Shown here one piece after another: positions 27,304-36,684 of a stretch of DNA of 64,000 nucleotides. Each line of letters starts with the position of its first letter. The first letter of the stretch is position 1. The stretch spans positions 1 to 64,000 of the forward strand of contig JBGTGG010000143.1 of the NCBI GenBank assembly GCA_041746855.1. Reading direction: 5' to 3'. The notes under the pieces are model-generated. The model did no database searches. It was given only the letters and a program-made list of their open reading frames with translations, and was not told where the DNA came from. The position numbers and the translations under genes were made by a program. Source of the stretch: JBGTGG01 sp041746855 (GTDB lineage Bacteria > Bacteroidota > Bacteroidia > Cytophagales > Cyclobacteriaceae).

Positions 27304-28365
27304 TTACTTCCTTTTGATTTTATCATTCACCGTTTCAATCTCTTTGACATAACGGATTTTTTTTGGTGCATGATATTTGGGCAACCGGAGTTTCATTTCA
27401 GCGATAAACTGTTTTTGTAAATTGGTTTTAAGTTTCGGTTCCTCCATGGTGAGTACAACACTTTCACCAAGTCGTTGATCAGGCGCTCCATGAATGTAAA
27501 ACCGATTTTGTATCGATAACTGATCAGCGATTTTTAGAATGATGCCTTCTGTTTGTTCGGGTATAATCTTAACGCCACCGGAATTGATCACATTATCAAA
27601 TCGCCCACGCCAGTTGAAGCGATTTTCTTCTTCAATTTTCACAAGATCATTCGTAATGATTTCCTTTTTCAAAAAGGGTGCTTTTATAACCAGACAACCT
27701 CTGTTATCTAAGGAGATTTTTATTGATGGCAAAACATGGAAAGAGTTTTCTGAAAATGGGCTAATCCTTTTCAATGCAATGTGGGAAAAGGTTTCTGTCA
27801 TGCCGTAGGTTGCAAATATATTTGTTTTGCTTCTGCTTAAAGCAATTGCATTCTCATGGGACAGTGGTGCGCCACCAATCAGTATGTGCTCAATATTCCT
27901 TAACTGTTGGAATGTTTTTCTTGAATGTAAGAATGTTTGAATCTGCAAAGGTACAAAAGCTGCAAGTGTATAATCAGTTGAAAGTTTGTGGTTTTTGGTA
28001 AGACTTGCTGGTTCGTATGCTTCGATTCTCATGCTGTTTACCATGGCCCGCACCAACATCATCTTTCCACCAATGTATTCGGGGTTGATACAAAGCAATA
28101 TTTTCCCGCCTCGTTTAATCGATAATGCCTGAAGGGTAAGCGTTGCACTGTGTGTTAGTTGCTTTCGGGATGCACCAATTTTTTTTGGAGTACCCGTTGA
28201 CCCGCTTGTTTTGAGTGTGAATTTTTCTTGCCCGTTCAACCAACTCCTGATAAAAGATAAAGTTGAAAGCTCAAAAGCCGTGGTGCCAATTGTGGTTCCA
28301 TCAATTATTTCCTGAACAGGAATCCTTTTTCCATTAAGTAAAATAGTTTTGTGCGGGTATTCCAT
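27304..28365 (-). CDS. menE: o-succinylbenzoate--CoA ligase
   Basis: 353 residues, shorter than typical MenE (about 450) but usual for Bacteroidota versions. An ANL-family adenylating enzyme: P-loop TSGSTGTPKKIG, YGMTETFSH as motif A5, GRFDNVINSGGVKI near the hinge and C-terminal KYHAPKKIRYV ending in the acyl-adenylate lysine region (NDKIKRK). It activates o-succinylbenzoate to its CoA thioester for menaquinone synthesis. Last gene of the menI-menF-menD-menB-menE operon, starting 5 bp after menB stops. Menaquinone is the main respiratory quinone of Bacteroidota. Confidence 0.88.
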   Translation of the reverse strand: MEYPHKTILLNGKRIPVQEIIDGTTIGTTAFELSTLSFIRSWLNGQEKFTLKTSGSTGTPKKIGASRKQLTHSATLTLQALSIKRGGKILLCINPEYIGGKMMLVRAMVNSMRIEAYEPASLTKNHKLSTDYTLAAFVPLQIQTFLHSRKTFQQLRNIEHILIGGAPLSHENAIALSRSKTNIFATYGMTETFSHIALKRISPFSENSFHVLPSIKISLDNRGCLVIKAPFLKKEIITNDLVKIEEENRFNWRGRFDNVINSGGVKIIPEQTEGIILKIADQLSIQNRFYIHGAPDQRLGESVVLTMEEPKLKTNLQKQFIAEMKLRLPKYHAPKKIRYVKEIETVNDKIKRK

Positions 28366-28370
28366 TTCTA

Positions 28371-29195
28371 CTATGGAAACTGCGGGAACTGCATGAAATC
28401 CGGATCACGCTTTTCAATAAAGGCATTCTTTCCTTCCTTCGCTTCTTCCGTTAAGTAGTAAAGCAAAGTTGCATTTCCTGCCAGCTCCTGGATTCCTGCT
28501 TGTCCATCTAATTCTGCATTGAAAGAACACTTCAGCATCCGCAAAGCAATCGGACTTTTCTGGGCAATTTTTCTTGACCACTCCACATATGCATCTTCCA
28601 ACATTTCCAATGGAACAACTTTATTCACAAGCCCCATGTCCAGCGCTTCCTGTGCATCGTATTGATCACATAAAAACCAAATTTCCCGAGCTTTCTTCTG
28701 GCCGACAATGCGTGCGAGGTACGATGCACCAAATCCACCATCAAAACTTCCAACCTTTGGACCAGTTTGACCAAACCGTGCATTCTCAGCGGCAATGGTT
28801 AAATCACAAACTACGTGGAGTACGTGCCCACCACCAATTGCCCAGCCCGCTACTGCCGCAATAACAGGTTTAGGAATGGAGCGGATTAGTTTTTGTAAGT
28901 CCAATACATTCAAGCGTGGAACGGTGTCTTCACCTACATAACCACCATGTCCGCGAACACTTTGATCGCCACCACTGCAAAATGCTTTTCCGCCTTCTCC
29001 CGTTAACACCACTACTCGAATGGTTGTGTCTTCCCGGCAAATCTCCATCGCATTGATCATTTCTTTGACCGTAAGCGGGGTGAACGCATTGTGTACCTCC
29101 GGACGATTGATACTAATGCGTGCGATGCCTTCAAATTTTTGAAAGAGGATTTCTTTATATTCTTTGATGGTTTTCCAGTCGTTCTTAAGATTCAT
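28371..29195 (-). CDS. menB: 1,4-dihydroxy-2-naphthoyl-CoA synthase
   Basis: 274 residues, usual MenB length. Crotonase fold: FCSGGDQSVRGHGGY forms the oxyanion hole and the MenB-specific loop, and GGGHVLHVVCDLTIAAENARFGQ plus GSFDGGFGASYLAR are characteristic of MenB rather than other crotonases. The C terminus ends RDPDFMQFPQFP, the conserved C-terminal element of the family. It cyclises o-succinylbenzoyl-CoA to DHNA-CoA. Between menD (68 bp upstream) and menE (5 bp downstream). Confidence 0.95.
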   Translation of the reverse strand: MNLKNDWKTIKEYKEILFQKFEGIARISINRPEVHNAFTPLTVKEMINAMEICREDTTIRVVVLTGEGGKAFCSGGDQSVRGHGGYVGEDTVPRLNVLDLQKLIRSIPKPVIAAVAGWAIGGGHVLHVVCDLTIAAENARFGQTGPKVGSFDGGFGASYLARIVGQKKAREIWFLCDQYDAQEALDMGLVNKVVPLEMLEDAYVEWSRKIAQKSPIALRMLKCSFNAELDGQAGIQELAGNATLLYYLTEEAKEGKNAFIEKRDPDFMQFPQFP

Positions 29196-29263
29196 ATGTT
29201 TATTTTTTTCTGATTATGGTCATATGGAATGCCCCAATAACCAGTCCGTTTGACGGAAAGCAT

Positions 29264-30997
29264 TTACTTGGGCATTTCATAATGTTGCTTTATTTTCTTT
29301 TTGTATTTATCAAATATCGTTTTGCACGTATCTGCATCGGATTCAAATTCTAAAATTTTAGTTCTTCCGTCTATTGTAAAAAAATCAGCGAGTAGATTTT
29401 TTATTTTTCTAGTATTATCCAAAAGTAAATGATCGAAATCAAACTCCTGGCAAAGGTACTTTGCATTAAGCTTTTGCTCGGTAACAAAATAGGGATTCGC
29501 TTCCGGTAACGAGGCCGGACCATCAATCATTTTGAAAATTGCTCCACCATGATTGTTCAACAACAAGATCCGTAAATTGGGAAGTGGATAGTTATGCCAG
29601 AATGCATTTCGGTCATAGAAGAAAGCAACATCACCAGTAATCAGAATATTTAATTGGTCACCAAAAAGTGTGTGGCCTACTGCGGTACTGGTGGCGCCAT
29701 CAATGCCACTGGTGCCCCTATTTGAAAAAACTTTAATGCCATTTTTCTCAGCCGAAAGGCCAATGAAATTTGCGTAACGAACACTCATGCTACTGGCAAG
29801 GTGCAGATTAGCTTGTTGTGGTAATCCTTTCATCACCTCGTTTACCAATTCGAATTCCCCAAAGGGTTGGTGAGGAAAGAATTCATGCGTAGCCCGTATA
29901 GTTTTTCGTTCTTCTGCGTTCCATAGTTGCTTGTAATTGATTTGCTTTTGTTTTTCGAAATCAGTTTTTGGGGCAAGGGTATTGATAAACGAAAACATGT
30001 TTTCCGGTGTAGCGCGAATAATCCTGGTGATGGATTGAAAAACATCCGCAACATTTCCATCAGGCTGAATGTGCCAGTGTTCTCTTGCTTTATTATTTCT
30101 TAAATAGTTTTTTAAGTGTTTTGATAAAACTGATTTTCCTAACGTGATCAGCAGGTCAGGCTTAAGTCCTTCTTTAATTTCTTCACTGGCGACACCAAGA
30201 AAAGAATCAGCATGTGCTATGCTTTCATCAAGGGTGTGAAGGTTGGAAATGATTTCCCCGATGATAGGGATGTTTAATTGATTAGATGTAGTGGAAAGAA
30301 TTCTCGACAATGAAATGGAATGGTCGGCTTGACCGGATACCACAAGCACTTTATTGAAATTTGTCCACTCTTTTTCGAGTTCTTTTTTTACTTCATCACC
30401 CAGTTCATATGTATTCGGAATATCTTCAATACACCGCGGAGCGAGGCTGAAAATAATATCTTCTTCAGGTGCCGGGTAAAAAGGTTCTCGGAAAGGAACA
30501 TTGATATGGACCGGTCCGGCTGGATATTGCGAGGCCAAATTAATGGCTTCGTTCACTACGCGATTGATCATCCATACATCATCAATATGTTCGTAATGTT
30601 GTGGAAGTTGATACGATTTCTTTACGTGGTTTCGATAGAGTTCTTGTTGATGGATGGTTTGTCCATCTTGCTGACCGACCCATTCCACGGGCCGATCGGC
30701 AGTGAATATGATCAACGGAACCTGTTGAAAATATGCTTCCGCAATTGCCGGAGCAAAATTATAGGCAGCTGTTCCGGAGGTGCATACCAACGCAACCGGA
30801 CGCTTTTCCGCTTGTGCCATTCCTAATGCAATGAAGCCAGCGCTGCGCTCGTCACTAAAAGTCTTACACGCTAATTTTTGATTGCGGGTGAACGCGAGTG
30901 TCAGCGGTGCACAACGCGAACCGGGACACAACACTACATTGCGAATTTCTTTTCGGGCACAGATTTCTACGATATCGTAAATTGGCTGAAAACTCAT
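29264..30997 (-). CDS. menD: 2-succinyl-5-enolpyruvyl-6-hydroxy-3-cyclohexene-1-carboxylate synthase
   Basis: 577 residues from the ATG at 30997, which overlaps the menF stop by 4 bp (ATGA). That overlap, plus the family start FQPIYDIVEICARK, decides the start over an upstream in-frame one at 31048. ThDP-dependent enzyme: LCPGSRCAPLTLAF, CTSGTAAYNFAPAIAEAYFQ with the cofactor-activating Glu, PVEWVGQQDGQTIHQQ, and GDVAFFYDRNAFW as the ThDP/Mg motif. It joins isochorismate and 2-oxoglutarate to give SEPHCHC. Second committed step of menaquinone synthesis. Confidence 0.94.
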   Translation of the reverse strand: MSFQPIYDIVEICARKEIRNVVLCPGSRCAPLTLAFTRNQKLACKTFSDERSAGFIALGMAQAEKRPVALVCTSGTAAYNFAPAIAEAYFQQVPLIIFTADRPVEWVGQQDGQTIHQQELYRNHVKKSYQLPQHYEHIDDVWMINRVVNEAINLASQYPAGPVHINVPFREPFYPAPEEDIIFSLAPRCIEDIPNTYELGDEVKKELEKEWTNFNKVLVVSGQADHSISLSRILSTTSNQLNIPIIGEIISNLHTLDESIAHADSFLGVASEEIKEGLKPDLLITLGKSVLSKHLKNYLRNNKAREHWHIQPDGNVADVFQSITRIIRATPENMFSFINTLAPKTDFEKQKQINYKQLWNAEERKTIRATHEFFPHQPFGEFELVNEVMKGLPQQANLHLASSMSVRYANFIGLSAEKNGIKVFSNRGTSGIDGATSTAVGHTLFGDQLNILITGDVAFFYDRNAFWHNYPLPNLRILLLNNHGGAIFKMIDGPASLPEANPYFVTEQKLNAKYLCQEFDFDHLLLDNTRKIKNLLADFFTIDGRTKILEFESDADTCKTIFDKYKKKIKQHYEMPK

Positions 30998-32178
30998 CGT
31001 GTAAGTACTTGCAATAGGGTGTTCATTTTCAACTCTGTTTCTTCCCATTCTTTTTCAGGGTCTGAATCTTTTGTAATGCCCGCCCCTGCATAGATGATTG
31101 CTTCTTCTTTAAGGAGTTGGAGACAGCGCAGGTTGACAAATAAATTGGTTTGATTTTGAAAATTGACAGCGCCTAGATATCCGGAATAAAATTCCCGATC
31201 ATAGCCTTCGTTTTCAATTATAAATGGGAATGCGTTTTCAAGGGGCATTCCACACACTGCTGAAGTCGGGTGGAGCAACTCCAGCATGACCGAGCCGAGT
31301 TGCGGAAAATTTGTTGCCCGCATATCAACGATAAGGTCCGTATTAAGGTGAAGAATGTTTCCTGCAATTACTGTCTGGGGGCCGTGCTCTTCAAACTCCC
31401 GCAAGCGGATTTTTTTGAAGCAGTTGATGATGTAGCGGCTCACCAGTGCTTGTTCTTCAATTTCTTTTTGAGTCCATGCAACATCTTTACTATTGGTGCC
31501 CGGTTTCAGTGGCTGTGATCCTGCCAATGCTACTGTTTTAAACTGATCACCATTAATGTTAACCAGGATTTCCGGGGATGCTCCCAGCCACGTACCCACA
31601 TTGTGGATGCTGACCAGGGAGATAAACGCATTCGGATAGGCAGTCGCTAATTTTTGGAATGCTTCGATCGGATCAAAGGAATCGTCAAGATTAATTTTTT
31701 TGATGCGCGACACGACCACTTTTTCAAAATCATTTTCTTCGATTGCCGAAATACTTTTTTCAACAAGGCTTCTATAATCAACACTTGAATGAGCGGATGG
31801 ACCGGAGTTGTTGTAATTTATTTTTGGTCGAGAATTTTTTTTCGATTGGTTTTGAAGCCACCCGGTGTTCTCGTGTTGATCGTAGTTTGAAGAAACCAAT
31901 TCATTTTCTTCAAAAGAGAAGACAAAGTCACCTTTTAGAAAAATCCGCGCGCGCGATTTATCAAAAGGGGCAAACAAAAAACCGGTAGCCAGTTCTTCCA
32001 ATGTTTTTTCATTCGGGATTTTTTCAGCAGTGGTAGAAACAAGGGCATGAAAAGTAGTGGTATTCGGAAGTCGCCACAAAGCGGTGGAAAAACCATTATC
32101 AATTGCAGAATAAAAAATATCCTGAAACCATTCGTATTGTGTTTTGGTCGTAAGGTCGGAGGCAGTACTATTCATCAA
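30994..32178 (-). CDS. menF: isochorismate synthase
   Basis: 394 residues, chorismate-binding family. FEKVVVSRIKK, GTWLGASPEILV, VAWTQKEIEEQALV, LHPTSAVCGMP and REFYSGYLGAVNF are the conserved blocks, with the catalytic lysine in the VVSRIKK region and the Mg-binding glutamates in later blocks. It isomerises chorismate to isochorismate. The stop overlaps menD, and its start is 3 bp after the menI stop. As part of a men operon with no siderophore genes nearby, MenF is the better name than EntC. Confidence 0.92.
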   Translation of the reverse strand: MMNSTASDLTTKTQYEWFQDIFYSAIDNGFSTALWRLPNTTTFHALVSTTAEKIPNEKTLEELATGFLFAPFDKSRARIFLKGDFVFSFEENELVSSNYDQHENTGWLQNQSKKNSRPKINYNNSGPSAHSSVDYRSLVEKSISAIEENDFEKVVVSRIKKINLDDSFDPIEAFQKLATAYPNAFISLVSIHNVGTWLGASPEILVNINGDQFKTVALAGSQPLKPGTNSKDVAWTQKEIEEQALVSRYIINCFKKIRLREFEEHGPQTVIAGNILHLNTDLIVDMRATNFPQLGSVMLELLHPTSAVCGMPLENAFPFIIENEGYDREFYSGYLGAVNFQNQTNLFVNLRCLQLLKEEAIIYAGAGITKDSDPEKEWEETELKMNTLLQVLTR

Positions 32179-32181
32179 CTA

Positions 32182-32610
32182 CTATTTCTTTATTTCCAGT
32201 ATTGCCATGGTAATGCGACTGATGCAAATCGGATTATCCTGTTCATCACGAATGCGGATTTCCCACACATGGGTTTGTTTTCCAATATGGATAGGGGAGG
32301 TCCTGCCGATTACATACCCGCTTTTTGCTCCTTTCAAATGATTAGCGTTTATCTCAAGCCCCACACAAAAAAATTTTGATCGGTCAATCACACAATACGC
32401 AGCAATACTGCCCATCGTTTCTGCCAGCGCAACCGAAGCTCCACCGTGCAACAATCCCATCGGTTGTTGGGTTCGGTGATCAACGGGCATTTTTGCTTCG
32501 AGGTAATCTTCACCAACTTTCGTAAACTCAATTCCAATGTGCCCGCCCATCGTGTTGGGCATCGATCGGTTCAGGTGTTCAACGGTCAATTCAGGTGGAA
32601 AAACAGCCAT
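32182..32610 (-). CDS. menI: hotdog-fold thioesterase, probable DHNA-CoA thioesterase
   Basis: 142 residues from the ATG at 32610 (MAVFPPELTVEHLNRSM); upstream in-frame codons are not family-like. The core MPVDHRTQQPMGLLHGGASV, then ALAETMGSIAAY and VGLEINANHLKGA, resembles E. coli YdiI/MenI closely, including the catalytic acidic residue in ALAETMGS. It likely hydrolyses DHNA-CoA to 1,4-dihydroxy-2-naphthoate. Being first in the men operon, 3 bp ahead of menF, strongly supports that assignment over a general PaaI-type thioesterase, though a broad substrate range cannot be excluded. Confidence 0.85.
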   Translation of the reverse strand: MAVFPPELTVEHLNRSMPNTMGGHIGIEFTKVGEDYLEAKMPVDHRTQQPMGLLHGGASVALAETMGSIAAYCVIDRSKFFCVGLEINANHLKGAKSGYVIGRTSPIHIGKQTHVWEIRIRDEQDNPICISRITMAILEIKK

Positions 32611-32654
32611 TTTTGAAGATTTTGTTGAAAAGGAACAACAATGAAGTATTTCCC

Positions 32655-32662
32655 TATTTTTG
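32655..32662 (+). promoter_or_regulatory. candidate -7 element (TATTTTTG)
   Basis: A perfect TAnnTTTG match 20 bp before the TTG start chosen for the histidine phosphatase, in the gap between divergent genes. No TTG at the ideal -33 spacing. Confidence 0.35.
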
Positions 32663-32681
32663 CGCCCAAAATACTTCAAAA

Positions 32682-33305
32682 TTGGTCACGAAAAAAATAT
32701 ATCTGATCCGTCATGGACAAACGGATTTCAACAAACAAGGCATTGTTCAAGGTAGTGGTGTGGATAGTCGGTTGAATGCCGTGGGCATTGCGCAAGCGAC
32801 TGCTTTTTTTGAGACGTATGGTTCGATAGCATTTGACAAAGTGTATACTTCAGCTTTGAAACGTACGCATGAATCGGTGGATCTATTTATAAAAAAAGGT
32901 ACCCGACATGAAGCGCTTGAAGGGTTGAATGAAATAAACTGGGGCAACAAAGAAGGGCAGCGAATTTCAATTCAGGACGATGCACGCTACTTCGAGATGT
33001 TGGAAAGATGGAGGAAGGGTGAAACCGGATTACGGATTGAAGGTGGTGAAAGTCCCGATGATGTTTTGTCAAGATTGATTCCTGCTTGGAACCACATCAT
33101 GAACAAACCAGAGGAAGAAAAAATTTTGGTTTGTGCGCACGGACGCGTGATGCGTGTTTTACTTTGCCATATTTTGAATTATCCACTTCATAGTATGGAT
33201 TTGTTTGAGCACAGCAACTTGTGTTTGTATGAATTGAATTACTCGGGCTCCATGTTCCGGGTTGAAAAATTCAACAACGCTGATCACTTGCGGTCTTTTA
33301 ATTGA
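32682..33305 (+). CDS. histidine phosphatase family protein
   Basis: 207 residues from a TTG at 32682. The frame is open further upstream, but the family start is KKIYLIRHGQTDFN, and a -7 promoter element at 32655 lies inside the upstream extension, so the later start is preferred. The RHG motif (His11 nucleophile) and CAHGRVMRVLL (second His) with an Arg/Glu-rich middle are diagnostic of the phosphoglycerate mutase-like superfamily. Substrate unknown; related proteins act on small phosphoesters such as alpha-ribazole phosphate. Its 3' end overlaps the convergent TPR gene by 22 bp. Confidence 0.82.
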   Translation: MVTKKIYLIRHGQTDFNKQGIVQGSGVDSRLNAVGIAQATAFFETYGSIAFDKVYTSALKRTHESVDLFIKKGTRHEALEGLNEINWGNKEGQRISIQDDARYFEMLERWRKGETGLRIEGGESPDDVLSRLIPAWNHIMNKPEEEKILVCAHGRVMRVLLCHILNYPLHSMDLFEHSNLCLYELNYSGSMFRVEKFNNADHLRSFN

Positions 33306-34762
33306 TCCAGTGCCGAGCGGGCTTTGCTATCGATACTATTTTTGTATTCGTGTTTTTTATAACTCAGTGCTTTCTTAAAATATAGCGTTGCATTTTTGGG
33401 ATCGTTTTTGTCTTCGTAAATATAGCCAAGCTGCAGGCAGGAGTTCGGTGCAAAATACGTTTGAAGGTCATCGCTCCTTAAAATAGTTTTTTTGTAAAAT
33501 TCAATCGAAGCTTCGGGATTCCCCATTTTGTGTAGAAGCCTGGCATTCCGATAGTAAAATTCCACACTATCTTTTTTGGATTTTAAATCGCTGGGCGAAA
33601 CTGTTTGGATCACCGCTGAGGCTTGATCATAATATCCACCATCGGTGAAATACCGGATTTTGGTCAATTTACGATTTCGTGATTCACGGGTTTGTAAACT
33701 GCGTGCGGCATATTTATCCGCTTCTGTTTCTGACCGCCCAACAGTTTCTGCCTTGGAAAAATAATAGTCAGCTTTTTCGTCAGTGTTGTTTAGCCAATAA
33801 CAAAGTCCTGTTTTATAATGGGCATCTTTTATATGGTTTTCGCCTTCAAACTTTTTAATGAAGTGTTCGTACGCTGCAATCGCTTCTGGATATTCACCTT
33901 TATGAAGATAGACTTCACCTTTCAAATAATGGATAAAGGCCATGTTGAGGGGCAAACCCCGTTGCTCTAATTGCTGAATGTACTCTAGAGCTTTTTCACT
34001 TTGTGAATTTTTTACATAAAGCGAGGTTGCCAATAACATTGCAAGGGAAGGAGTCGTTTCTTTTTCCAGCAGGTTTGAAATATGTTGGATGCCTTCAGCA
34101 GGTTGTTGGAAGACATATCCTTCCACGAGGCTTTTTAGCAACATGGCTTCAATCGAAAAAATGGAATTGGAGTTTTGTACGGAGGTGAGTTCTTCGATCC
34201 CCTTTGCAACATTTCCTTCCATTCGCAACAACGAAAGTATCCAATCATACTTTTCTGGAACAGAGCCAACTAGTACGTTCAATATTCCCGAAGTTTTATT
34301 GATGGGTTTAAAATTAGGATGTTTTTTTTTGCATTGCTTTGTAAGCAAATAAGCCTGGCGTAAATCCCATGCGGCATCCAGTTCGTTTCCAAACTTTAAG
34401 TGAACGAACGCCCATTGTAATCTGATTTCAGCCTTCAGGAACAAGGCAGAAGCGCTCTGGTCTTTTTCAAATTGTGTTATGCGGTTTTCAGCGCGGCTTT
34501 CAAAATCCTGATAGAATTCCGGGTTTTCAGTCAACAACAGTTCAAGGGCTTCGCCATAGGATTGAATGTACGCTTCCTGATACGTACTTTGATTAACAGG
34601 TTTTACATTTGTGTAAGCTAAATCCAAAACTTTTCGATACTCTTTTTTTGCCTTGGCAGAAAAATCCCATTGCTGCGCAACAGAAATCAGTGACAATAAA
34701 AAAAGGCAAGCTGTTAGGCTCGCCTTTATTATCAATGTTTTGAAAATATTATTTCTTTTCAA
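33284..34762 (-). CDS. secreted/periplasmic tetratricopeptide-repeat protein
   Basis: 492 residues from a TTG at 34762. This start gives a clean signal peptide (KRNNIFKTLIIKASLTACLF, ending ISVAQQ) and a 14-bp overlap with the upstream gene; the frame extends another 49 codons upstream without sense. Residues about 220-485 contain TPR-like helix pairs (YLKGEVYLHKGEYPEAIAAY, AHYKTGLCYWLNNTDEKADY, LQLGYIYEDKNDPKNATLYF). TPR proteins are scaffolds, so no reaction is predicted. Shares an operon with the degenerate zinc-ribbon protein and Nif3. Common in Bacteroidota but not named. Confidence 0.75.
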   Translation of the reverse strand: MKRNNIFKTLIIKASLTACLFLLSLISVAQQWDFSAKAKKEYRKVLDLAYTNVKPVNQSTYQEAYIQSYGEALELLLTENPEFYQDFESRAENRITQFEKDQSASALFLKAEIRLQWAFVHLKFGNELDAAWDLRQAYLLTKQCKKKHPNFKPINKTSGILNVLVGSVPEKYDWILSLLRMEGNVAKGIEELTSVQNSNSIFSIEAMLLKSLVEGYVFQQPAEGIQHISNLLEKETTPSLAMLLATSLYVKNSQSEKALEYIQQLEQRGLPLNMAFIHYLKGEVYLHKGEYPEAIAAYEHFIKKFEGENHIKDAHYKTGLCYWLNNTDEKADYYFSKAETVGRSETEADKYAARSLQTRESRNRKLTKIRYFTDGGYYDQASAVIQTVSPSDLKSKKDSVEFYYRNARLLHKMGNPEASIEFYKKTILRSDDLQTYFAPNSCLQLGYIYEDKNDPKNATLYFKKALSYKKHEYKNSIDSKARSALDQLKDRK

Positions 34763-35558
34763 CTTTTCTTTTTCGTGGCGTAACCGTTTTGGCAGGCTTA
34801 GCAACCTTGGGCTTTTCTTCAATCCCCATCGATTCCATATCAACATCCGCCAAAATTCTACCGGAGTGCTCATCAATAACGATTTTTTTCTTCTCCAGGA
34901 TTTCAGCAATTTTTTGTGGAGGAATCACGATGTTACATCCTTCAGCAGCACCGCGCACTACACGCACAACAGCAAGGCCGTTGGAAAGGCTTACACGTAA
35001 CCTTTCATAATATTTTAAAAGTTTCTCTTCTATTTTTTTGGTTGCTTTTTCACGCTCCACCATCAACCGTTTTTCTTCTTCCTGACTTTCTGCAAGGATT
35101 CCGTCTAATTCGGCTTTCTTTTCATTAAGGTGGTCGGTTCTTTCAGCAATAAGGGCATTGGTTTTATCAATTTCATCTTTTTTGGCTGCGATTTGGTCTT
35201 TGGCCTCCTTCATGCGCTTTTCGCAGATTTGGATTTCTAATTCCTGAAGTTCAACTTCTTTTGAAATCGCATCGAATTCGCGGTTGTTACGAACATTCTT
35301 TTGCTGTTCGTTGTATTTTTTGATCAGCTTTTCAGCCTCTTTGGCTGCTTCTTTATGTGTTTTTATGGTTTCATCGAAAGCTTTAAGCTCTCCTTCCAAA
35401 CGCTCAAGGCGGGAGTTATACCCCACCATTTCATCCTCGAGGTCCCTTACTTCATCCGGTAAATCGCCTCTTAATTTCTTTAATTCGTCAAATTTGGTGT
35501 CAATGAACTGCAGTTTAACAAGTGCTTCAAGCTTCTGGGCTACTGATTGATTCTCCAT
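34749..35558 (-). CDS. coiled-coil protein of the C4 zinc-ribbon (DUF164/HP0958-like) family with lost cysteines
   Basis: 269 residues. Residues about 8-190 are an almost continuous charged coiled coil (KLEALVKLQFIDTKFDELKK, RLERLEGELKAFDETIKTHK). The C-terminal part keeps the family frame IPPQ and the HSGRIL end. The family normally has two CxxC pairs there (GACxxC and CExCGR); here only Cys208 remains (GAAEGC, DEHSGR), so zinc binding is unlikely. The tail is Lys/Pro-rich (VTPRKRKVEKK). The family often sits next to Nif3, as here (its ATG directly follows the Nif3 stop). Proposed roles are RNA or protein binding; function in this phylum is unknown. Confidence 0.8.
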   Translation of the reverse strand: MENQSVAQKLEALVKLQFIDTKFDELKKLRGDLPDEVRDLEDEMVGYNSRLERLEGELKAFDETIKTHKEAAKEAEKLIKKYNEQQKNVRNNREFDAISKEVELQELEIQICEKRMKEAKDQIAAKKDEIDKTNALIAERTDHLNEKKAELDGILAESQEEEKRLMVEREKATKKIEEKLLKYYERLRVSLSNGLAVVRVVRGAAEGCNIVIPPQKIAEILEKKKIVIDEHSGRILADVDMESMGIEEKPKVAKPAKTVTPRKRKVEKK

Positions 35559-36659
35559 TTATTTGTAGTAACTGATTGGATTTGTTGAACTTTTAGAAAA
35601 ATTGATCGCAAAACTAGGAAATTTTTTGATTAAAACATCCTTTAAGAGTTCTTTCGTATACACTTCACTTTCATAATGGCCAATATCGGCTATCATGATT
35701 TTTCCTTCGGCATCAAAAAACTCGTGGTATTTAAAATCGGCTGAAACGAACGCATCAGCACCTATTTTTAAAGCGTCTTTCAATAAGAAGCTGCCTGATC
35801 CTCCGCAAACCGCCACTTTTTTAATCGGGCGATCAGGGATTTGAGTATGTCGGATCATGGGTAATTCCATTGCTTCTTTCAAACGCTTCAAAAAATTAAT
35901 TGGTTCAAGTGGGATTTCCAGTTCACCCACCATTCCAGCACCAACCTCTTGATTTTCATTTACTAACGCTGTTAAGTAGTATGCAACTTCTTCATATGGA
36001 TGGTGTTTTTTGAGCGCTTTCACAATTACATTTTCAAGATGGGTAGGAACCAATACCTCTATCCGAACCTCCTTTGCTTTTTCAAGGTTGCCAACTTCCC
36101 CGGTTTGTGGGCTTGCACCTTCTGTTGGAAGAAATGTGCCCGTTCCTTCGGTTTGGAAACTACAGTTTGAATAATTGCCGATTTGCCCAGCCCCGGCAGC
36201 GTAAAGTCCTTCCAATACAGTTTCAAGATTTTCTTTCGGAACAAACGTGACCAGTTTTGAAAGTGTGCCTTTTTTCGGACTGAGGATCGAAAGGTTCAAT
36301 AAGCCTATTTTTTCACAGATTTTTCGGTTTACGCCTGTTATGATATTGTCGAGATTCGTGTGGATAGCGTAAATGGCAATGTTATTTCGGATGGCACTAA
36401 TAACGGTTCGCTCTATATAATTACTGCCCGTAAGTTTCTTTAATCCCCTGAAAATAATGGGATGATGGGCGACAATAAGGTTGCAATTCGACTGGATTGC
36501 TTCATTAACGATTTCTTCTGTGCAATCCAGCGTTACCAAAATACCTGTTACCGCATCTGTTGGATTTCCCGTAAGGAGGCCGGCATTGTCATAGGATTCT
36601 TGTAAGGAGAGCGGGGCCAGCGATTCGAGATAATGGGTCACATCTTTTATCTGCATCAA
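35559..36659 (-). CDS. Nif3-like dinuclear metal centre protein (DUF34/YqfO type)
   Basis: 366 residues, the long YqfO-type form with a PII/CutA-like insert (about 140-240). Metal ligands are visible: His pair in IVAHHPIIF, His in IYAIHTNLDN, and the C-terminal ADIGHYESE. SLQESYDNAGLL is the standard N terminus. Nif3/DUF34 proteins form hexameric toroids with two metal ions per subunit. They have been labelled GTP cyclohydrolase I type 2, but the physiological reaction is not settled. First gene of the minus operon; the next gene starts at the adjacent base. Confidence 0.9.
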   Translation of the reverse strand: MMQIKDVTHYLESLAPLSLQESYDNAGLLTGNPTDAVTGILVTLDCTEEIVNEAIQSNCNLIVAHHPIIFRGLKKLTGSNYIERTVISAIRNNIAIYAIHTNLDNIITGVNRKICEKIGLLNLSILSPKKGTLSKLVTFVPKENLETVLEGLYAAGAGQIGNYSNCSFQTEGTGTFLPTEGASPQTGEVGNLEKAKEVRIEVLVPTHLENVIVKALKKHHPYEEVAYYLTALVNENQEVGAGMVGELEIPLEPINFLKRLKEAMELPMIRHTQIPDRPIKKVAVCGGSGSFLLKDALKIGADAFVSADFKYHEFFDAEGKIMIADIGHYESEVYTKELLKDVLIKKFPSFAINFSKSSTNPISYYK

Positions 36660-36684
36660 AACACGGGATTAGTGTTGTTAATTG

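Noticed and set aside
30320..30826. 168-codon plus-strand open frame
   Set aside because: Antisense to menD, whose motifs are intact throughout; no recognisable protein features.
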